Translations under genes and position numbers: made by a program | Notes under the pieces: model-generated | What the model was told of the DNA's origin: nothing | Seen by the model: only the letters and a program-made list of their open reading frames with translations | Databases searched by the model: none | Part shown: in pieces, positions 8,496 through 18,376 of the stretch | Numbering within the stretch: position 1 is the stretch's first letter | Layout: the number at the start of each line of letters is the position of its first letter | Origin: Mycobacterium sp. | GTDB taxonomy: Bacteria > Actinomycetota > Actinomycetes > Mycobacteriales > Mycobacteriaceae | NCBI GenBank assembly: GCA_016197405.1 | Contig: JACPVR010000004.1 | Span: forward strand, 1 to 64,000 | DNA: 64,000 bases | Direction: 5' to 3'

Positions 8496-8526
8496 AATGC
8501 CGCGATCGTATGACGATCGCGGCATT
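8496..8526. terminator. Bidirectional hairpin terminator
   Basis: A perfect 14-bp stem (8496-8509 with 8513-8526) closes a 3-nt loop. It sits between the convergent ends of the dioxygenase operon (8480) and the small membrane protein gene (8538). No long T-run follows on either side, as is common in mycobacteria. Confidence 0.8.
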
Positions 8527-8537
8527 CCAGCGCGAAA

Positions 8538-8921
8538 CTAGCTGAGCGCCTTGGCCTTCAAAGACTCGAACTCTGCCGGGGAGATGGTGCCCGCCTCGAG
8601 CAGGTTCTTGGCGTCGGCGATCTCCTGTGCGGGGGACCGGCCGGCGGCCTGCTTGATGTAATCGTCGCTGGCCCGTTTGGCGGCCAGCGCGGCTTCCCTG
8701 CCGCGCAACGCCATTCCGTCGCCGCGGGCGATCAGGTACACCAGCGCCGTGAGGTAGGGGAACAGGATCAGGAAGATCACCCAGATGGCCTTGACGATGC
8801 CGGAGGTCTGGTGATCACGCCAGAACAGGTCCGTCAGGATGTTGAACAAGATCATCAGGTACGCGATGAACGCGAAGATGACGATGGTCGACCACAGAAA
8901 ATGCCAGAAGGTGTCCCACAT
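8538..8921 (-). CDS. Small membrane protein with PLDc_N and SHOCT domains
   Basis: The 127-residue protein has two transmembrane segments in its first half (WSTIVIFAFIAYLMILFNIL, then VKAIWVIFLILFPYLTALVY), the arrangement of the phospholipase D nuclease N-terminal (PLDc_N) membrane module. A short C-terminal SHOCT-like motif follows (EIADAKNLLEAGTIS, then FESLKAKAL). I chose ATG 8921 over the TTG 15 bases upstream because GAGGAG lies at the correct distance. Its function is unknown; such proteins are common, conserved and often stress-linked in actinobacteria. Confidence 0.8.
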   Translation of the reverse strand: MWDTFWHFLWSTIVIFAFIAYLMILFNILTDLFWRDHQTSGIVKAIWVIFLILFPYLTALVYLIARGDGMALRGREAALAAKRASDDYIKQAAGRSPAQEIADAKNLLEAGTISPAEFESLKAKALS

Positions 8922-8995
8922 GCGGCTACTCCTCAACCGATTGAAATTGGCGTCGGAGTGTTCCTTACGCCGGCGTCAGTTTAGTCCACCACGCA

Positions 8996-10906
<1,911 letters not shown>

Positions 10907-10922
<16 letters not shown>

Positions 10923-10957
10923 CGTCCGAGGAGGAGCACCCGCTGCATCGCAAACAT
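10907..10957 (-). CDS. leuA leader peptide
   Basis: A 16-residue reading frame, MFAMQRVLLLGRRDGV, contains three consecutive CTC leucine codons and ends in TGA about 90 nt before leuA. A TACAGT -10 element (10966-10971 on the plus-strand numbering) lies so close that the transcript would start only a base or two before the ATG, giving a nearly leaderless mRNA of the sort common in mycobacteria. Leucine-tRNA shortage would stall the ribosome on the CTC run and free leuA expression. No Shine-Dalgarno sequence is needed or seen. Confidence 0.78.
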
Positions 10958-10965
10958 GATGACTC

Positions 10966-10971
10966 ACTGTA
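10966..10971 (-). promoter_or_regulatory. -10 element of leuA leader transcript
   Basis: TACAGT on the minus strand fits the mycobacterial housekeeping consensus TANNNT. The predicted transcription start, about 7 nt downstream, falls next to the leader ATG at 10957. Confidence 0.55.
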
Positions 10972-11022
10972 CTCCCGCCGATCCGCCTGGCCAAAACCCG
11001 CTCCGTGCCACACACTGAGCCG

Positions 11023-12054
11023 GTGAAGCGGCTGGTCGCGGGCGTGATGGCAGCCCTTGCGGTCCTCGCGGGCAGCGGCTGCGGGCGAGCCGTCGGCGGT
11101 GCCGCGGTACCGGCCGCCCCCGGTGCGGACGCCGGCTTCTTCTTCTCCGGCCCGGTCCCGGTGTACGGCCAGACCGTCGGCGAGAGCGATCTCGCCACAT
11201 TGGCGTACCTGCGCGCTCTGCGGCGCATCGACGTGTGTGCGCTCATCAGACCGGAAGCGCTGGCCAAGATCGGCGAGATCCGTTCGGTGGGAACACTATT
11301 CGCTCTCGACGAGTGTGATACCGAGATCAAGCTGCCGGGGCGAGCCGATCGCCGGCTGGTCACGGTGCAACTCGATCTGACGCGTGCCGACAGGCCGGTG
11401 TCGTTTCGCGCCGGGGACGCAGAGGTCTACGAGAGCGCGCCGGGGTCCTGTGAGTTCCTGACCCCGCTGGATCTGTCCCGGTTGCCCGGGGCCATGCGGC
11501 TGCGTAAACCGGACCAGCCGTTCGTGCGGATCGGGCTGATCGGGGAGTCGGACTGCGATGTGACCAGGAAGGTGGTCGGCGCGATAGCCGCCGGGATCGC
11601 CGCTGCGCCACTGCCGCCGCGTGATGCGGCCGCGGTCTATCCGTCGGCGCTGGCCGAACGGGATCCGTGTGAGGTGCTGCCGGCCATCGCCGGAGAGCTC
11701 GACCATTGGGATATCGGCAGGTCGACGCCCTACCGCTGTGATTTCGCGGTGTGGCGCGACGGCTTGCCCGCGGTGATGTCGATGCGGCTGTCGCTGGAAC
11801 CCAAGATCGTCGAGGTCGTCACAGAGGGCACCGACCACCGCACCGTCGACGGCACCGACGTCTACCTGGATCCCACGTTCTGTTCGGCGGTGGTGTTCGT
11901 CGGACCGCCCATGCAGCGCCGATTGCCCGGCGGAGATTTCGTCGACGTGGACAACGTGGTGGTGCGCCCCGCGGTGGTCGTCGACAGTGGTGGCGGTGAC
12001 TGTGCCCCGGTGGTCGATGTCGCCGGCTCGGCCGCCAAGCTCTACCAGCGCTAG
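11023..12054 (+). CDS. Putative exported or lipid-anchored protein
   Basis: The N-terminus is a signal sequence: basic start (KRLVAG), hydrophobic stretch (VMAALAVLAGSG), then a cysteine that could be lipidated, although AGSGC is a poor lipobox. The mature part has several further cysteines spaced across about 310 residues (VCALI, DECDTE, SCEFL, SDCDV, DPCEVL, YRCDF, TFCSAV), suggesting disulfide-bonded extracytoplasmic repeats like those of mycobacterial DUF3558-type lipoproteins. I could not assign a family firmly. The start is GTG 11023; GTG 11005 is an alternative. It diverges from leuA. Confidence 0.7.
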   Translation: MKRLVAGVMAALAVLAGSGCGRAVGGAAVPAAPGADAGFFFSGPVPVYGQTVGESDLATLAYLRALRRIDVCALIRPEALAKIGEIRSVGTLFALDECDTEIKLPGRADRRLVTVQLDLTRADRPVSFRAGDAEVYESAPGSCEFLTPLDLSRLPGAMRLRKPDQPFVRIGLIGESDCDVTRKVVGAIAAGIAAAPLPPRDAAAVYPSALAERDPCEVLPAIAGELDHWDIGRSTPYRCDFAVWRDGLPAVMSMRLSLEPKIVEVVTEGTDHRTVDGTDVYLDPTFCSAVVFVGPPMQRRLPGGDFVDVDNVVVRPAVVVDSGGGDCAPVVDVAGSAAKLYQR

Positions 12055-12056
12055 GA

Positions 12057-12119
12057 CCGCGACTTCTGCGTCACGGCTGCGGAGACCGTCAGATCACGAC
12101 CCTGGTGCAGAAGTCGGGC
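12057..12119. terminator. Long-loop inverted repeat between convergent genes
   Basis: A 10-bp arm at 12060-12069 (CGACTTCTGC) is repeated inverted at 12107-12116. The two arms enclose 37 nt, directly after one stop codon (12054) and just before the convergent stop at 12125. It probably serves both genes as a terminator or is a dispersed mycobacterial intergenic repeat. Confidence 0.55.
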
Positions 12120-12124
12120 GCGGA

Positions 12125-12772
12125 TCAGACCTGCGAATCCGGGAAGGCGATGACCGACAGGAACCGGATCGGCAGTTCCACCAGATCGGCGGGCCCGTGT
12201 GGACCTTCGCCGTCGAACTGTAGTGAATCGCCGGGGGAGAGCCGGTACACCTGCCGGCTGTGGCTGTAGTCCATGACGCCTTCGATCATGTAGATGAACT
12301 CGGTGCCCGGGTGCTGGAACAGCGGGTAGGTCTGGCTTTTCTCCGACAGCGTGACCATCAGGCATTCCAGCCGCTTGTGCTCACCGCGCAGTGACCCGAG
12401 CAACTCGTACTCATGACCCTCGCGGGTGCCGTTGCGCACTATCCGAGCGCCGGTGCCGGCTTTGACGAACGCCGCCGGGCGCTCCACATCAGACCCGCGG
12501 AACAGGCTGGTGACCGGGACGTCGAGACCTTTGGCCAGCAGTGCCAGGGTGGACAGGCTGCACGAGGTCTGCGCGTTCTCGATCTTGGACAGCATGGCCT
12601 TGGAGATGCCGACCTGTGCTGCCATATCGGCCACCGTCAGACCCTGCTGCTGGCGCAACTGGCGGACGTTGCGCCCGATGGCGGCCTCGATCTCGAGCGC
12701 CTCGACAGCTTCGGCGGGGTCGCGGTCGCGCGCGGTACCGGACTTGTTGCGTAGCAGCGGGCTATCGGTCAC
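12125..12772 (-). CDS. XRE-family regulator with cupin domain, end of nitrogen operon
   Basis: The 215-residue protein has a helix-turn-helix around residues 33-90 (VRQLRQQQGLTVADMA, then SKAMLSKIENAQTS) and a C-terminal cupin (PGTEFIYMIEGVMDYS, then LSPGDSLQFDGEGPHGP). It is the last gene of the glnT-glx operon, 19 bp after the FAD oxidoreductase. It is therefore probably an autoregulated sensor of the operon's amine or amino-acid substrate. It starts at GTG 12772. It is not closely similar in its middle part to the other XRE/cupin protein at 4258. Confidence 0.85.
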   Translation of the reverse strand: MTDSPLLRNKSGTARDRDPAEAVEALEIEAAIGRNVRQLRQQQGLTVADMAAQVGISKAMLSKIENAQTSCSLSTLALLAKGLDVPVTSLFRGSDVERPAAFVKAGTGARIVRNGTREGHEYELLGSLRGEHKRLECLMVTLSEKSQTYPLFQHPGTEFIYMIEGVMDYSHSRQVYRLSPGDSLQFDGEGPHGPADLVELPIRFLSVIAFPDSQV

Positions 12773-12791
12773 TGAATATTTCTAGCCTGAT

Positions 12792-13979
12792 CTATCTCAT
12801 CTGTCCGGCACCGACGTACGGGAACGGCGTTTTCAGCAGCGCGCCCTCGTCGAATCGGGACAGCCGGAAGTCGGTCTCCGGTATCCGCGGGTCGGCGCTG
12901 CGGCCGTCGACGACGATATCGGCCACCAGCCGGCCGACCGCGGGTGCGATCTTGAACCCGTGTCCGCTGAACCCGGCCGCGACGATCAGACCGTCGACAC
13001 CGGTCGGCGAGATCACCGGATTCCAGTCCGGCGTGACGTCATAGCAGCCGGCATAGCTGCTGCGGATAGTCGCGTCGGTGAAACCCGGGAACCGGGTGCC
13101 GACCTTGTCGACGGTGATGTCGATGAACTCCTCGCTGGCTCGGTTCGAGTAGTCGTCGGGGTCGGCGGCGCTGGTGTCAGACAGGTCGCTGTTGCCGAAG
13201 AGGATGTCACCGCCGACTTCGGGGCGCACGTACTGCAATGACACCAGATCCGAAAAGACCGGCACCGCACCTATATCGAGGCCGGGGGACAGCATCACGA
13301 TCTGCTCGCGCACCACGGTGATCGGTACGTCGACGCCATAGCGCAGCAGGAACGGCCGGGTCCACGCGCCGGTCGCGACGACGACGGTGTCGGCGAAGAT
13401 CTCGGTACCGTCGGCGGTGCGCACACCGCGGACCCGGTCGCCGTCGATGAGCAGTTCGGTCACCGGGGTGCCCTGGCGGATCCGGACGCCCGCGCTGCGG
13501 GCCGACGCGGCGAATGCCTGCGCGGTCTGGTACGCGTCACCGTAACCGCCGCGTGCTTCCCAGCCGAACGCCGCGAACGGTGAGAGGTCGGCCCACGGCC
13601 ACATCTTGGCGACCTCGCCGGCGTCGATCTCCTCGGTCTGCACACCGACCGCACGTTGTGCAGCAAGGCTTTTGCGCATCGAATCCATGTTGGCCTCACC
13701 GACCCCGACGACGTAGCCGGTCTGCCGGAAGCCGATATCGAGGCCGAAGAGTTCCTCGGCCTTCTCGAAGACCTCAAGGCCGACGGCCGCCATGGCGGCC
13801 AGTGAGCTGACCCCGTAGTGGCAGCGCACGATACCGCTGGATTTGCCGGTCATACCGGATCCGACAGTGCTGCGCTCGGCGACCACGACGTCGGTGACGC
13901 CGCGTTGTGCCAGTGCCCACGCGGCGGCGGTGCCCTCCAGCCCGCCGCCGACGATGACGATATCGGCGGTCTCGGTCAC
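12792..13979 (-). CDS. FAD-dependent amine/amino-acid oxidoreductase (DAO family)
   Basis: The 395-residue flavoprotein has the N-terminal dinucleotide-binding motif IVIVGGGLEGTAAAWALA and the C-terminal DAO-family segment (VIVAAGFSGHGFKIAPAVGR). These are typical of monomeric sarcosine, glycine or N-methyl amino-acid oxidases and of the sarcosine oxidase beta subunit. Its start overlaps the end of glxD by 4 bp, so it is co-translated with a glutamate-synthase-like complex. In that setting it could demethylate or oxidise an N-substituted amino acid made by the operon. The substrate is unproven. SGMTGKSSGIVRCHYG near residue 45 fits the flavin-contact region. Confidence 0.85.
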   Translation of the reverse strand: MTETADIVIVGGGLEGTAAAWALAQRGVTDVVVAERSTVGSGMTGKSSGIVRCHYGVSSLAAMAAVGLEVFEKAEELFGLDIGFRQTGYVVGVGEANMDSMRKSLAAQRAVGVQTEEIDAGEVAKMWPWADLSPFAAFGWEARGGYGDAYQTAQAFAASARSAGVRIRQGTPVTELLIDGDRVRGVRTADGTEIFADTVVVATGAWTRPFLLRYGVDVPITVVREQIVMLSPGLDIGAVPVFSDLVSLQYVRPEVGGDILFGNSDLSDTSAADPDDYSNRASEEFIDITVDKVGTRFPGFTDATIRSSYAGCYDVTPDWNPVISPTGVDGLIVAAGFSGHGFKIAPAVGRLVADIVVDGRSADPRIPETDFRLSRFDEGALLKTPFPYVGAGQMR

Positions 13980-15328
13980 AGGCCGGTTCCCGTTCTTCCC
14001 GGAATCCAGTCGGTTCCCGCCAAGGGAACCCGTGCCATCGCGGCGGCCTCGATGGTGACCGCGACGAGATCCTCGGGTTCCAGGTGCAGAACATGGGCCT
14101 TACCGCAGGCGCGGGCGATGGTCTGCGCCTCCATCGTCAGCACGCGCAGATAGTTGGCCAACCGCCGGCCGGCCAGCACCGGGTCGAGCCGGGCCGCGAG
14201 TTCGGGATCCTGCGTACTGATCCCGGCCGGGTCGCGGCCGTCCTGGAAATCGTCGTAGAAACCGGCGGCGCTGCCGAGCTTGCGGTATTCATCGGCGTAG
14301 CGAGGGTCGTTGTCGCCCAGCGCGATAAGCGCCGCGGTCCCGATCGCGACGGCATCGGCGCCCAACGCCAGCGCCTTGGCGACATCGGCGCCGCTGCGGA
14401 TACCGCCCGAGACGATCAACTGCACCTTTCGGTGCACGCCCAGCTCCTGCAGCGCCTGCACGGCCTGCGGCAGCGCGGCCAGGGTCGGGATGCCGACGTG
14501 TTCGATGAAGACGTCCTGGGTGGCCGCGGTGCCGCCCTGCATACCGTCGACAACGACGACGTCGGCACCGGCGTGCACGGCCAGTTTCACGTCGTAGTAG
14601 GTCCGGGTCGCGCCGACCTTGACGTAGATCGGCTTCTCCCAGTCGGTGAGCTCGCGCAGCTCGTTGATCTTGATGGTCAGATCATCGGGTCCGGTCCAGT
14701 CCGGGTGACGGCAGGCGCTGCGCTGGTCGATGCCCTGCGGAAGGGTCCGCATACCGGCGACGCGTTCGGAGATCTTCTGGCCCAGCAGCATTCCGCCACC
14801 GCCAGGCTTGGCACCCTGACCGAGTACGACCTCGATGGCATCGGCTTTTCGGAGGTCGTCGGGGTTCATACCGTACCGGGACGGCAGGTATTGATAGACC
14901 AGGTTCTTGGACTGCCCGCGCTCCTCGGGTGTCATCCCGCCGTCGCCGGTGGTGGTAGAGGTGCCGACCTCGCTGGCCCCGCGGCCCAATGCCTCCTTGG
15001 CCTGGCCGGACAGCGCGCCGAAGCTCATCCCGGCGATCGTCACCGGAATCGACAGGTGCAACGGGTGTTTGGCATACCGGTCGCCGAGGACGACATCGGT
15101 TCCGCAGCGCTCGCGATAGCCCTCCAGCGGATAGCGCGACATCGACGCGCCCAGGAACAGCAGATCGTCGAAATGTGGTAGCGCGCGTTTGGCACCCCAG
15201 CCGCGGATGTCGTAGATACCAGTCTCGGCGGCCCGCTGGATGGCGGCGATGGTGCGCCGGTCGAAGGTTGCCGATTCACGCAGTCCCAGCCGGGCGCGGG
15301 CGTCGTCGGTGTCGAAAGGTGTTGTCAT
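13976..15328 (-). CDS. glxD: FMN-binding glutamate-synthase-like subunit (GlxD/MgsC type)
   Basis: This 450-residue protein corresponds to the FMN/synthase barrel of glutamate synthase GltB as a separate polypeptide. Recognisable parts are MSFGALSGQAKEALGRGA, LGQGAKPGGGGMLLGQKI, VKVGATRTYYDVK and the phosphate-binding VSGGIRSGADVAKALALGA. In the complete enzyme it would receive ammonia from the separate amidotransferase subunit and aminate a 2-oxo acid; in N-methylglutamate synthase (MgsABC) the equivalent subunit transfers methylamine. It is coupled to its neighbours (1-bp and 4-bp overlaps). Confidence 0.88.
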   Translation of the reverse strand: MTTPFDTDDARARLGLRESATFDRRTIAAIQRAAETGIYDIRGWGAKRALPHFDDLLFLGASMSRYPLEGYRERCGTDVVLGDRYAKHPLHLSIPVTIAGMSFGALSGQAKEALGRGASEVGTSTTTGDGGMTPEERGQSKNLVYQYLPSRYGMNPDDLRKADAIEVVLGQGAKPGGGGMLLGQKISERVAGMRTLPQGIDQRSACRHPDWTGPDDLTIKINELRELTDWEKPIYVKVGATRTYYDVKLAVHAGADVVVVDGMQGGTAATQDVFIEHVGIPTLAALPQAVQALQELGVHRKVQLIVSGGIRSGADVAKALALGADAVAIGTAALIALGDNDPRYADEYRKLGSAAGFYDDFQDGRDPAGISTQDPELAARLDPVLAGRRLANYLRVLTMEAQTIARACGKAHVLHLEPEDLVAVTIEAAAMARVPLAGTDWIPGRTGTGL

Positions 15329-16023
15329 CAGTAGGCACTCGTATTGTCGACGTGGAAGTGGTAGAGGGAACGGGCTGATCCGTAGCGGGTGTATGCGGCG
15401 GTGTCGTCGTCGCCGAATCCGGAAGCTTTGAGCAGGCAGGCCAATTCGGCGTGGTGCTCTTCTTCCATCGGTTTGGCGATACAGTCGGCGCCCAGCGAGG
15501 CCACCGAGCCCCGCACGTAGATGCGGGCCTCGTAGATGGAGTCGCCGAGCGCTTCACCGGCGTCGCCACGGATCACCATGCGGCCGGCCTGGGCCATGAA
15601 GGCGCTCATATGGCCCACGTCGCCGCCGACCACGATGTCGGCACCCTTCATCGAAATGCCGCACCGCGCAGCCGCATTACCCTCGATCACCAGCAGACCG
15701 CCGTGAGCGGTGGCACCTGCGGATTGCGAGGCATTGCCCTTGACCCATACCGTGCCGCTCATCATGTTCTCGGCGACGCCGGTACCTGCGTTGCCGTCGA
15801 TGGTGATCTCGGCCTTCTGGTTCATCCCGGCGGCGTAGTAGCCGACGTGTCCTTGCACGGTGATCGTGACCGGGGCGTCGACCCCGACCGCGACATTGTG
15901 TGCGCCGGCAGGATTGACGATGACGAACTCGCCGGTCAGGTCCGGCTGATGCAGTGCGGAGTTCACCGCGCGCAGCGGTGTGGTCCGCAGATCGAATGCG
16001 GTGACCGTGCTCACCTGGTCCAT
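15328..16023 (-). CDS. glxC: Glutamate-synthase GXGXG-domain subunit (GlxC/MgsB type)
   Basis: The 231-residue protein consists of the right-handed beta-helix found at the GltB C-terminus, with the repeated glycine pattern (ITIDGNAGTGVAENMMSG, VIEGNAAARCGISMKGA, VVGGDVGHMSAFMAQAG, VIRGDAGEALGDSIYEA). This domain is structural and links the amidotransferase and synthase parts. It overlaps the amidotransferase gene by 13 bp and glxD by 1 bp, as expected for subunits made in fixed ratio. Confidence 0.9.
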   Translation of the reverse strand: MDQVSTVTAFDLRTTPLRAVNSALHQPDLTGEFVIVNPAGAHNVAVGVDAPVTITVQGHVGYYAAGMNQKAEITIDGNAGTGVAENMMSGTVWVKGNASQSAGATAHGGLLVIEGNAAARCGISMKGADIVVGGDVGHMSAFMAQAGRMVIRGDAGEALGDSIYEARIYVRGSVASLGADCIAKPMEEEHHAELACLLKASGFGDDDTAAYTRYGSARSLYHFHVDNTSAY

Positions 16024-16907
16024 GCGTACACCACTTCCGGCTCGGGTTCCCAGATCGCGGCCGACTCGACACCGGGGAGGCCGGCCAGCGCGCGGTACTC
16101 ACTGCTCATCGCCACCCAGTCGGCCGTCTCGGCGATGACAGCGGGTTTGCAGGCGATGGCGTCGCGCACCACGGCGAACGAGTCGCGGTTGGACACCAGC
16201 AATGTGTAGAAGCCGTCGAAGGTGGCGCACAGTTCCTTCAGCGCCGTCTCCACATCGCGACCGGCGGCCAGTTGCGCGGCAACGAAGCGGGCGCCGACCT
16301 CGGTGTCGTTCTCACTGTCGAAACGCACACCCTCGGCGACGAGCTCTCGCCGGATGGTGGCGTGGTTGGCGAAAGAACCGTTGTGCACCAGGCATTGTCC
16401 GGGCCCGACGGCGTACGGGTGCGCTCCCGACGGGGTGACCGCGGACTCGGTGGCCATCCGGGTGTGCCCCACACCCTGCCATCCGGTGGCGTCGGCCAGC
16501 CCCCACGATTCGGCGAGGGCGCGCGGATGTCCCACACCTTTGAGGACCGTCAGATCTTCACCGAACCCGGCGATCAGCGCGCTGGGATGGCCGGCCCGGA
16601 CGACCTTCAGCAGCGTCTCGGCATCGACGTCGGCCGAGATCTGCAGGGTCTCGCCGATGTTGGTGGCGGTGACCGGGCTGCCCAGCACCGCGGTCAATGC
16701 GGCGGACAGCTCGTCGGCAGGCAGGCCGATGTCGAGCACCGAGACGCACCCGCGGCCCGGCGGTGACCACACCGGGTTGCCGTAGACGGCGACGCCCGCG
16801 GAGTCACTGCCGCGGTCGGCCATCTCGCAGAGCATGCCGGTCAGCAGTGTTCCGAGCTGGCCGGTCAGTTCAGGGTTGCGTAGATGCAACCCGACGATCC
16901 CGCACAT
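16011..16907 (-). CDS. glxB: Class II glutamine amidotransferase subunit (GlxB/MgsA type)
   Basis: The 298-residue protein starts MCGIVGLH, so Cys2 becomes the N-terminal nucleophile after methionine removal, the mark of Ntn-type class II amidotransferases. GVGHTRMATESAVTPSGAHP and QCLVHNGSFANH supply the glutamine- and oxyanion-site residues. It releases ammonia (or transfers an amine from a gamma-glutamylamide) to the GlxC-GlxD parts. It lies 21 bp after glnT, making this a glutamine-forming and glutamine-using module. Confidence 0.9.
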   Translation of the reverse strand: MCGIVGLHLRNPELTGQLGTLLTGMLCEMADRGSDSAGVAVYGNPVWSPPGRGCVSVLDIGLPADELSAALTAVLGSPVTATNIGETLQISADVDAETLLKVVRAGHPSALIAGFGEDLTVLKGVGHPRALAESWGLADATGWQGVGHTRMATESAVTPSGAHPYAVGPGQCLVHNGSFANHATIRRELVAEGVRFDSENDTEVGARFVAAQLAAGRDVETALKELCATFDGFYTLLVSNRDSFAVVRDAIACKPAVIAETADWVAMSSEYRALAGLPGVESAAIWEPEPEVVYAWTR

Positions 16908-16928
16908 GTGTTGTGCTCCTTGTCTTCT

Positions 16929-18269
16929 CTAGAACGCGGTGAGGTACTGGTCGATCTCCCAGGGCGAGACCGAGCCGTGGTAGGTGAAGAACTCTTCACG
17001 CTTGAGGTTGGCGAAATAGGACGCCACCCCGTTGCCCGCGGCATCGAGAACACCGGTGACGACGGGATCGGCTTCCAGCGCGTCGACGGCGTGCAGCAAC
17101 GTCGGCGGTAGGGTTGCGCGACCGGTTGTGGAGGCGCCGACCAGGCCCGGGTCGAGGCTGCGTTTGATGCCGTCGATACCGGCGCCGAGGGCTGCGGCGA
17201 TGGCCAGGTACGGGTTCGCCGAGCCGTCGCCGCCGCGCAGTTCGACGCGCTGGTCGTCGGGCACCCGGATGTAGTGGGTGCGGTCGTTGCCGCCGTAGGT
17301 CGGGGTGCGTGGTGCCCAGGAGGCACCGGATGTCGTGCTGGTGGCTCCGGTTCGCTTGTAGGAGTTCACGGTTGGTGCGACGACGGCTTGCAGCGCACAG
17401 GCGTGGTCGAGGATGCCGGCGATGAACGCATACGCCGTCGGGGACAGGCCGAGACCATGTTCGTCGGGTTCGCCGGCCTGGCCGGGGAACACCGGGCTAC
17501 CGCCGCTGGTCAGCGAAAGGTGAAGGTGCAGGCCACTTCCGGTGCGGTCGGCGAAAGGCTTGGGCATGAAGGTCGCCAGCATGCCGCGCTCGGCGGCGAT
17601 CATCGACAGCAGGTAGCGCAGGGTGATCACCCGGTCCGCGGTCGTCAGGGCGTCGGCGTACTGGAAGTTCTGCTCGAACTGGCCGTTGCCGTCCTCGTGG
17701 TCATTGGCGTAGTTGGCCCAGCCGAGGGTGTTCATCGCGGTGGAGATCGCGGTGAGATGGTCGTACATCCGGGTGACGCCGCGGGCGTCGTAGCACGGCT
17801 GCGCCGCGGTGTCGGCGGTGTCGGCGGTGGCCAGGCTGCCGTCGGGGTTGCGGGTCAGCAGGAAGTATTCGACCTCGGCGCCGACCCACGGCTCGAAGCC
17901 GGCGTCGGCCGCGGTGGCGATCAGCGACTTGAGGATCACGCGCGGCGCGTACGGCCACGGCTTGCCCTCGACGTGCGGGTCGCAGTGCACGATCGCCAGT
18001 CCTTCTTTGACGAACGGTATCGGTGTGAACGACGACGGATCCGGAAGTGCCATCAGGTCAGGGTCTTTGGGCTCCTGCCCGATGGCGCCGACGGCATAAC
18101 CGGCGAATCCGACGCCTTCGGTGGCCAGCAGGTCGATGGCTTCGACGGGGACGAGCTTGGCGCAAGGTTTACCGCGCAGGTCCACGAACAGTGCCAGCAG
18201 GAACTTCGTTCCGGATTCGGCGGCGAGGGTGGCCAGGTCGGTGCCGGTGGTGGTGGTCATGGGCTCCAT
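16929..18269 (-). CDS. glnT: Type III-like glutamine synthetase / gamma-glutamylmethylamide synthetase
   Basis: The roughly 446-residue protein has the glutamine-synthetase beta-grasp and catalytic domains: VGAEVEYFLL (metal-binding Glu), NDHEDGNGQFEQNF, GSGLHLHLSL (His) and NPYLAIAAAL. It belongs to the GlnT/GmaS branch, which makes glutamine from ammonia or gamma-glutamylmethylamide from methylamine; sequence alone does not settle which. No adenylylation-loop tyrosine motif was identified. Start placed at ATG 18269; ATG 18260 (MTTTTGTD) is an alternative. It lies downstream of an ammonium transporter and upstream of glxBCD. Confidence 0.88.
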   Translation of the reverse strand: MEPMTTTTGTDLATLAAESGTKFLLALFVDLRGKPCAKLVPVEAIDLLATEGVGFAGYAVGAIGQEPKDPDLMALPDPSSFTPIPFVKEGLAIVHCDPHVEGKPWPYAPRVILKSLIATAADAGFEPWVGAEVEYFLLTRNPDGSLATADTADTAAQPCYDARGVTRMYDHLTAISTAMNTLGWANYANDHEDGNGQFEQNFQYADALTTADRVITLRYLLSMIAAERGMLATFMPKPFADRTGSGLHLHLSLTSGGSPVFPGQAGEPDEHGLGLSPTAYAFIAGILDHACALQAVVAPTVNSYKRTGATSTTSGASWAPRTPTYGGNDRTHYIRVPDDQRVELRGGDGSANPYLAIAAALGAGIDGIKRSLDPGLVGASTTGRATLPPTLLHAVDALEADPVVTGVLDAAGNGVASYFANLKREEFFTYHGSVSPWEIDQYLTAF

Positions 18270-18305
18270 CAATCAGGTCTCTTGGTAGGAATCAATGTAT
18301 CACTG

Positions 18306-18339
18306 TATGAAACGACGCGCGATATGAAACGACGCGGGC
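18306..18339. repeat. 17-bp tandem repeat upstream of glnT
   Basis: TATGAAACGACGCG occurs at 18306-18319 and again at 18323-18336 with a 17-bp period, 40-60 bp upstream of glnT. Each copy contains GAAAC, one of the half-site forms seen in GlnR operators. The spacing does not match the classical GlnR arrangement, so this is only a candidate operator. The second copy overlaps the amt terminator stem. Confidence 0.4.
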
Positions 18340-18363
18340 AGGCATACTGCGCCTGCCCGCGTC
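18331..18363 (-). terminator. amt terminator hairpin
   Basis: A perfect 13-bp GC-rich stem (18331-18343 with 18351-18363) with a 7-nt loop starts 14 bp beyond the amt stop codon, and a GTTTC tract follows on the transcribed strand. It separates amt from glnT and probably lets glnT be read from its own promoter. Confidence 0.8.
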
Positions 18364-18376
18364 GGGCCAAATATGT

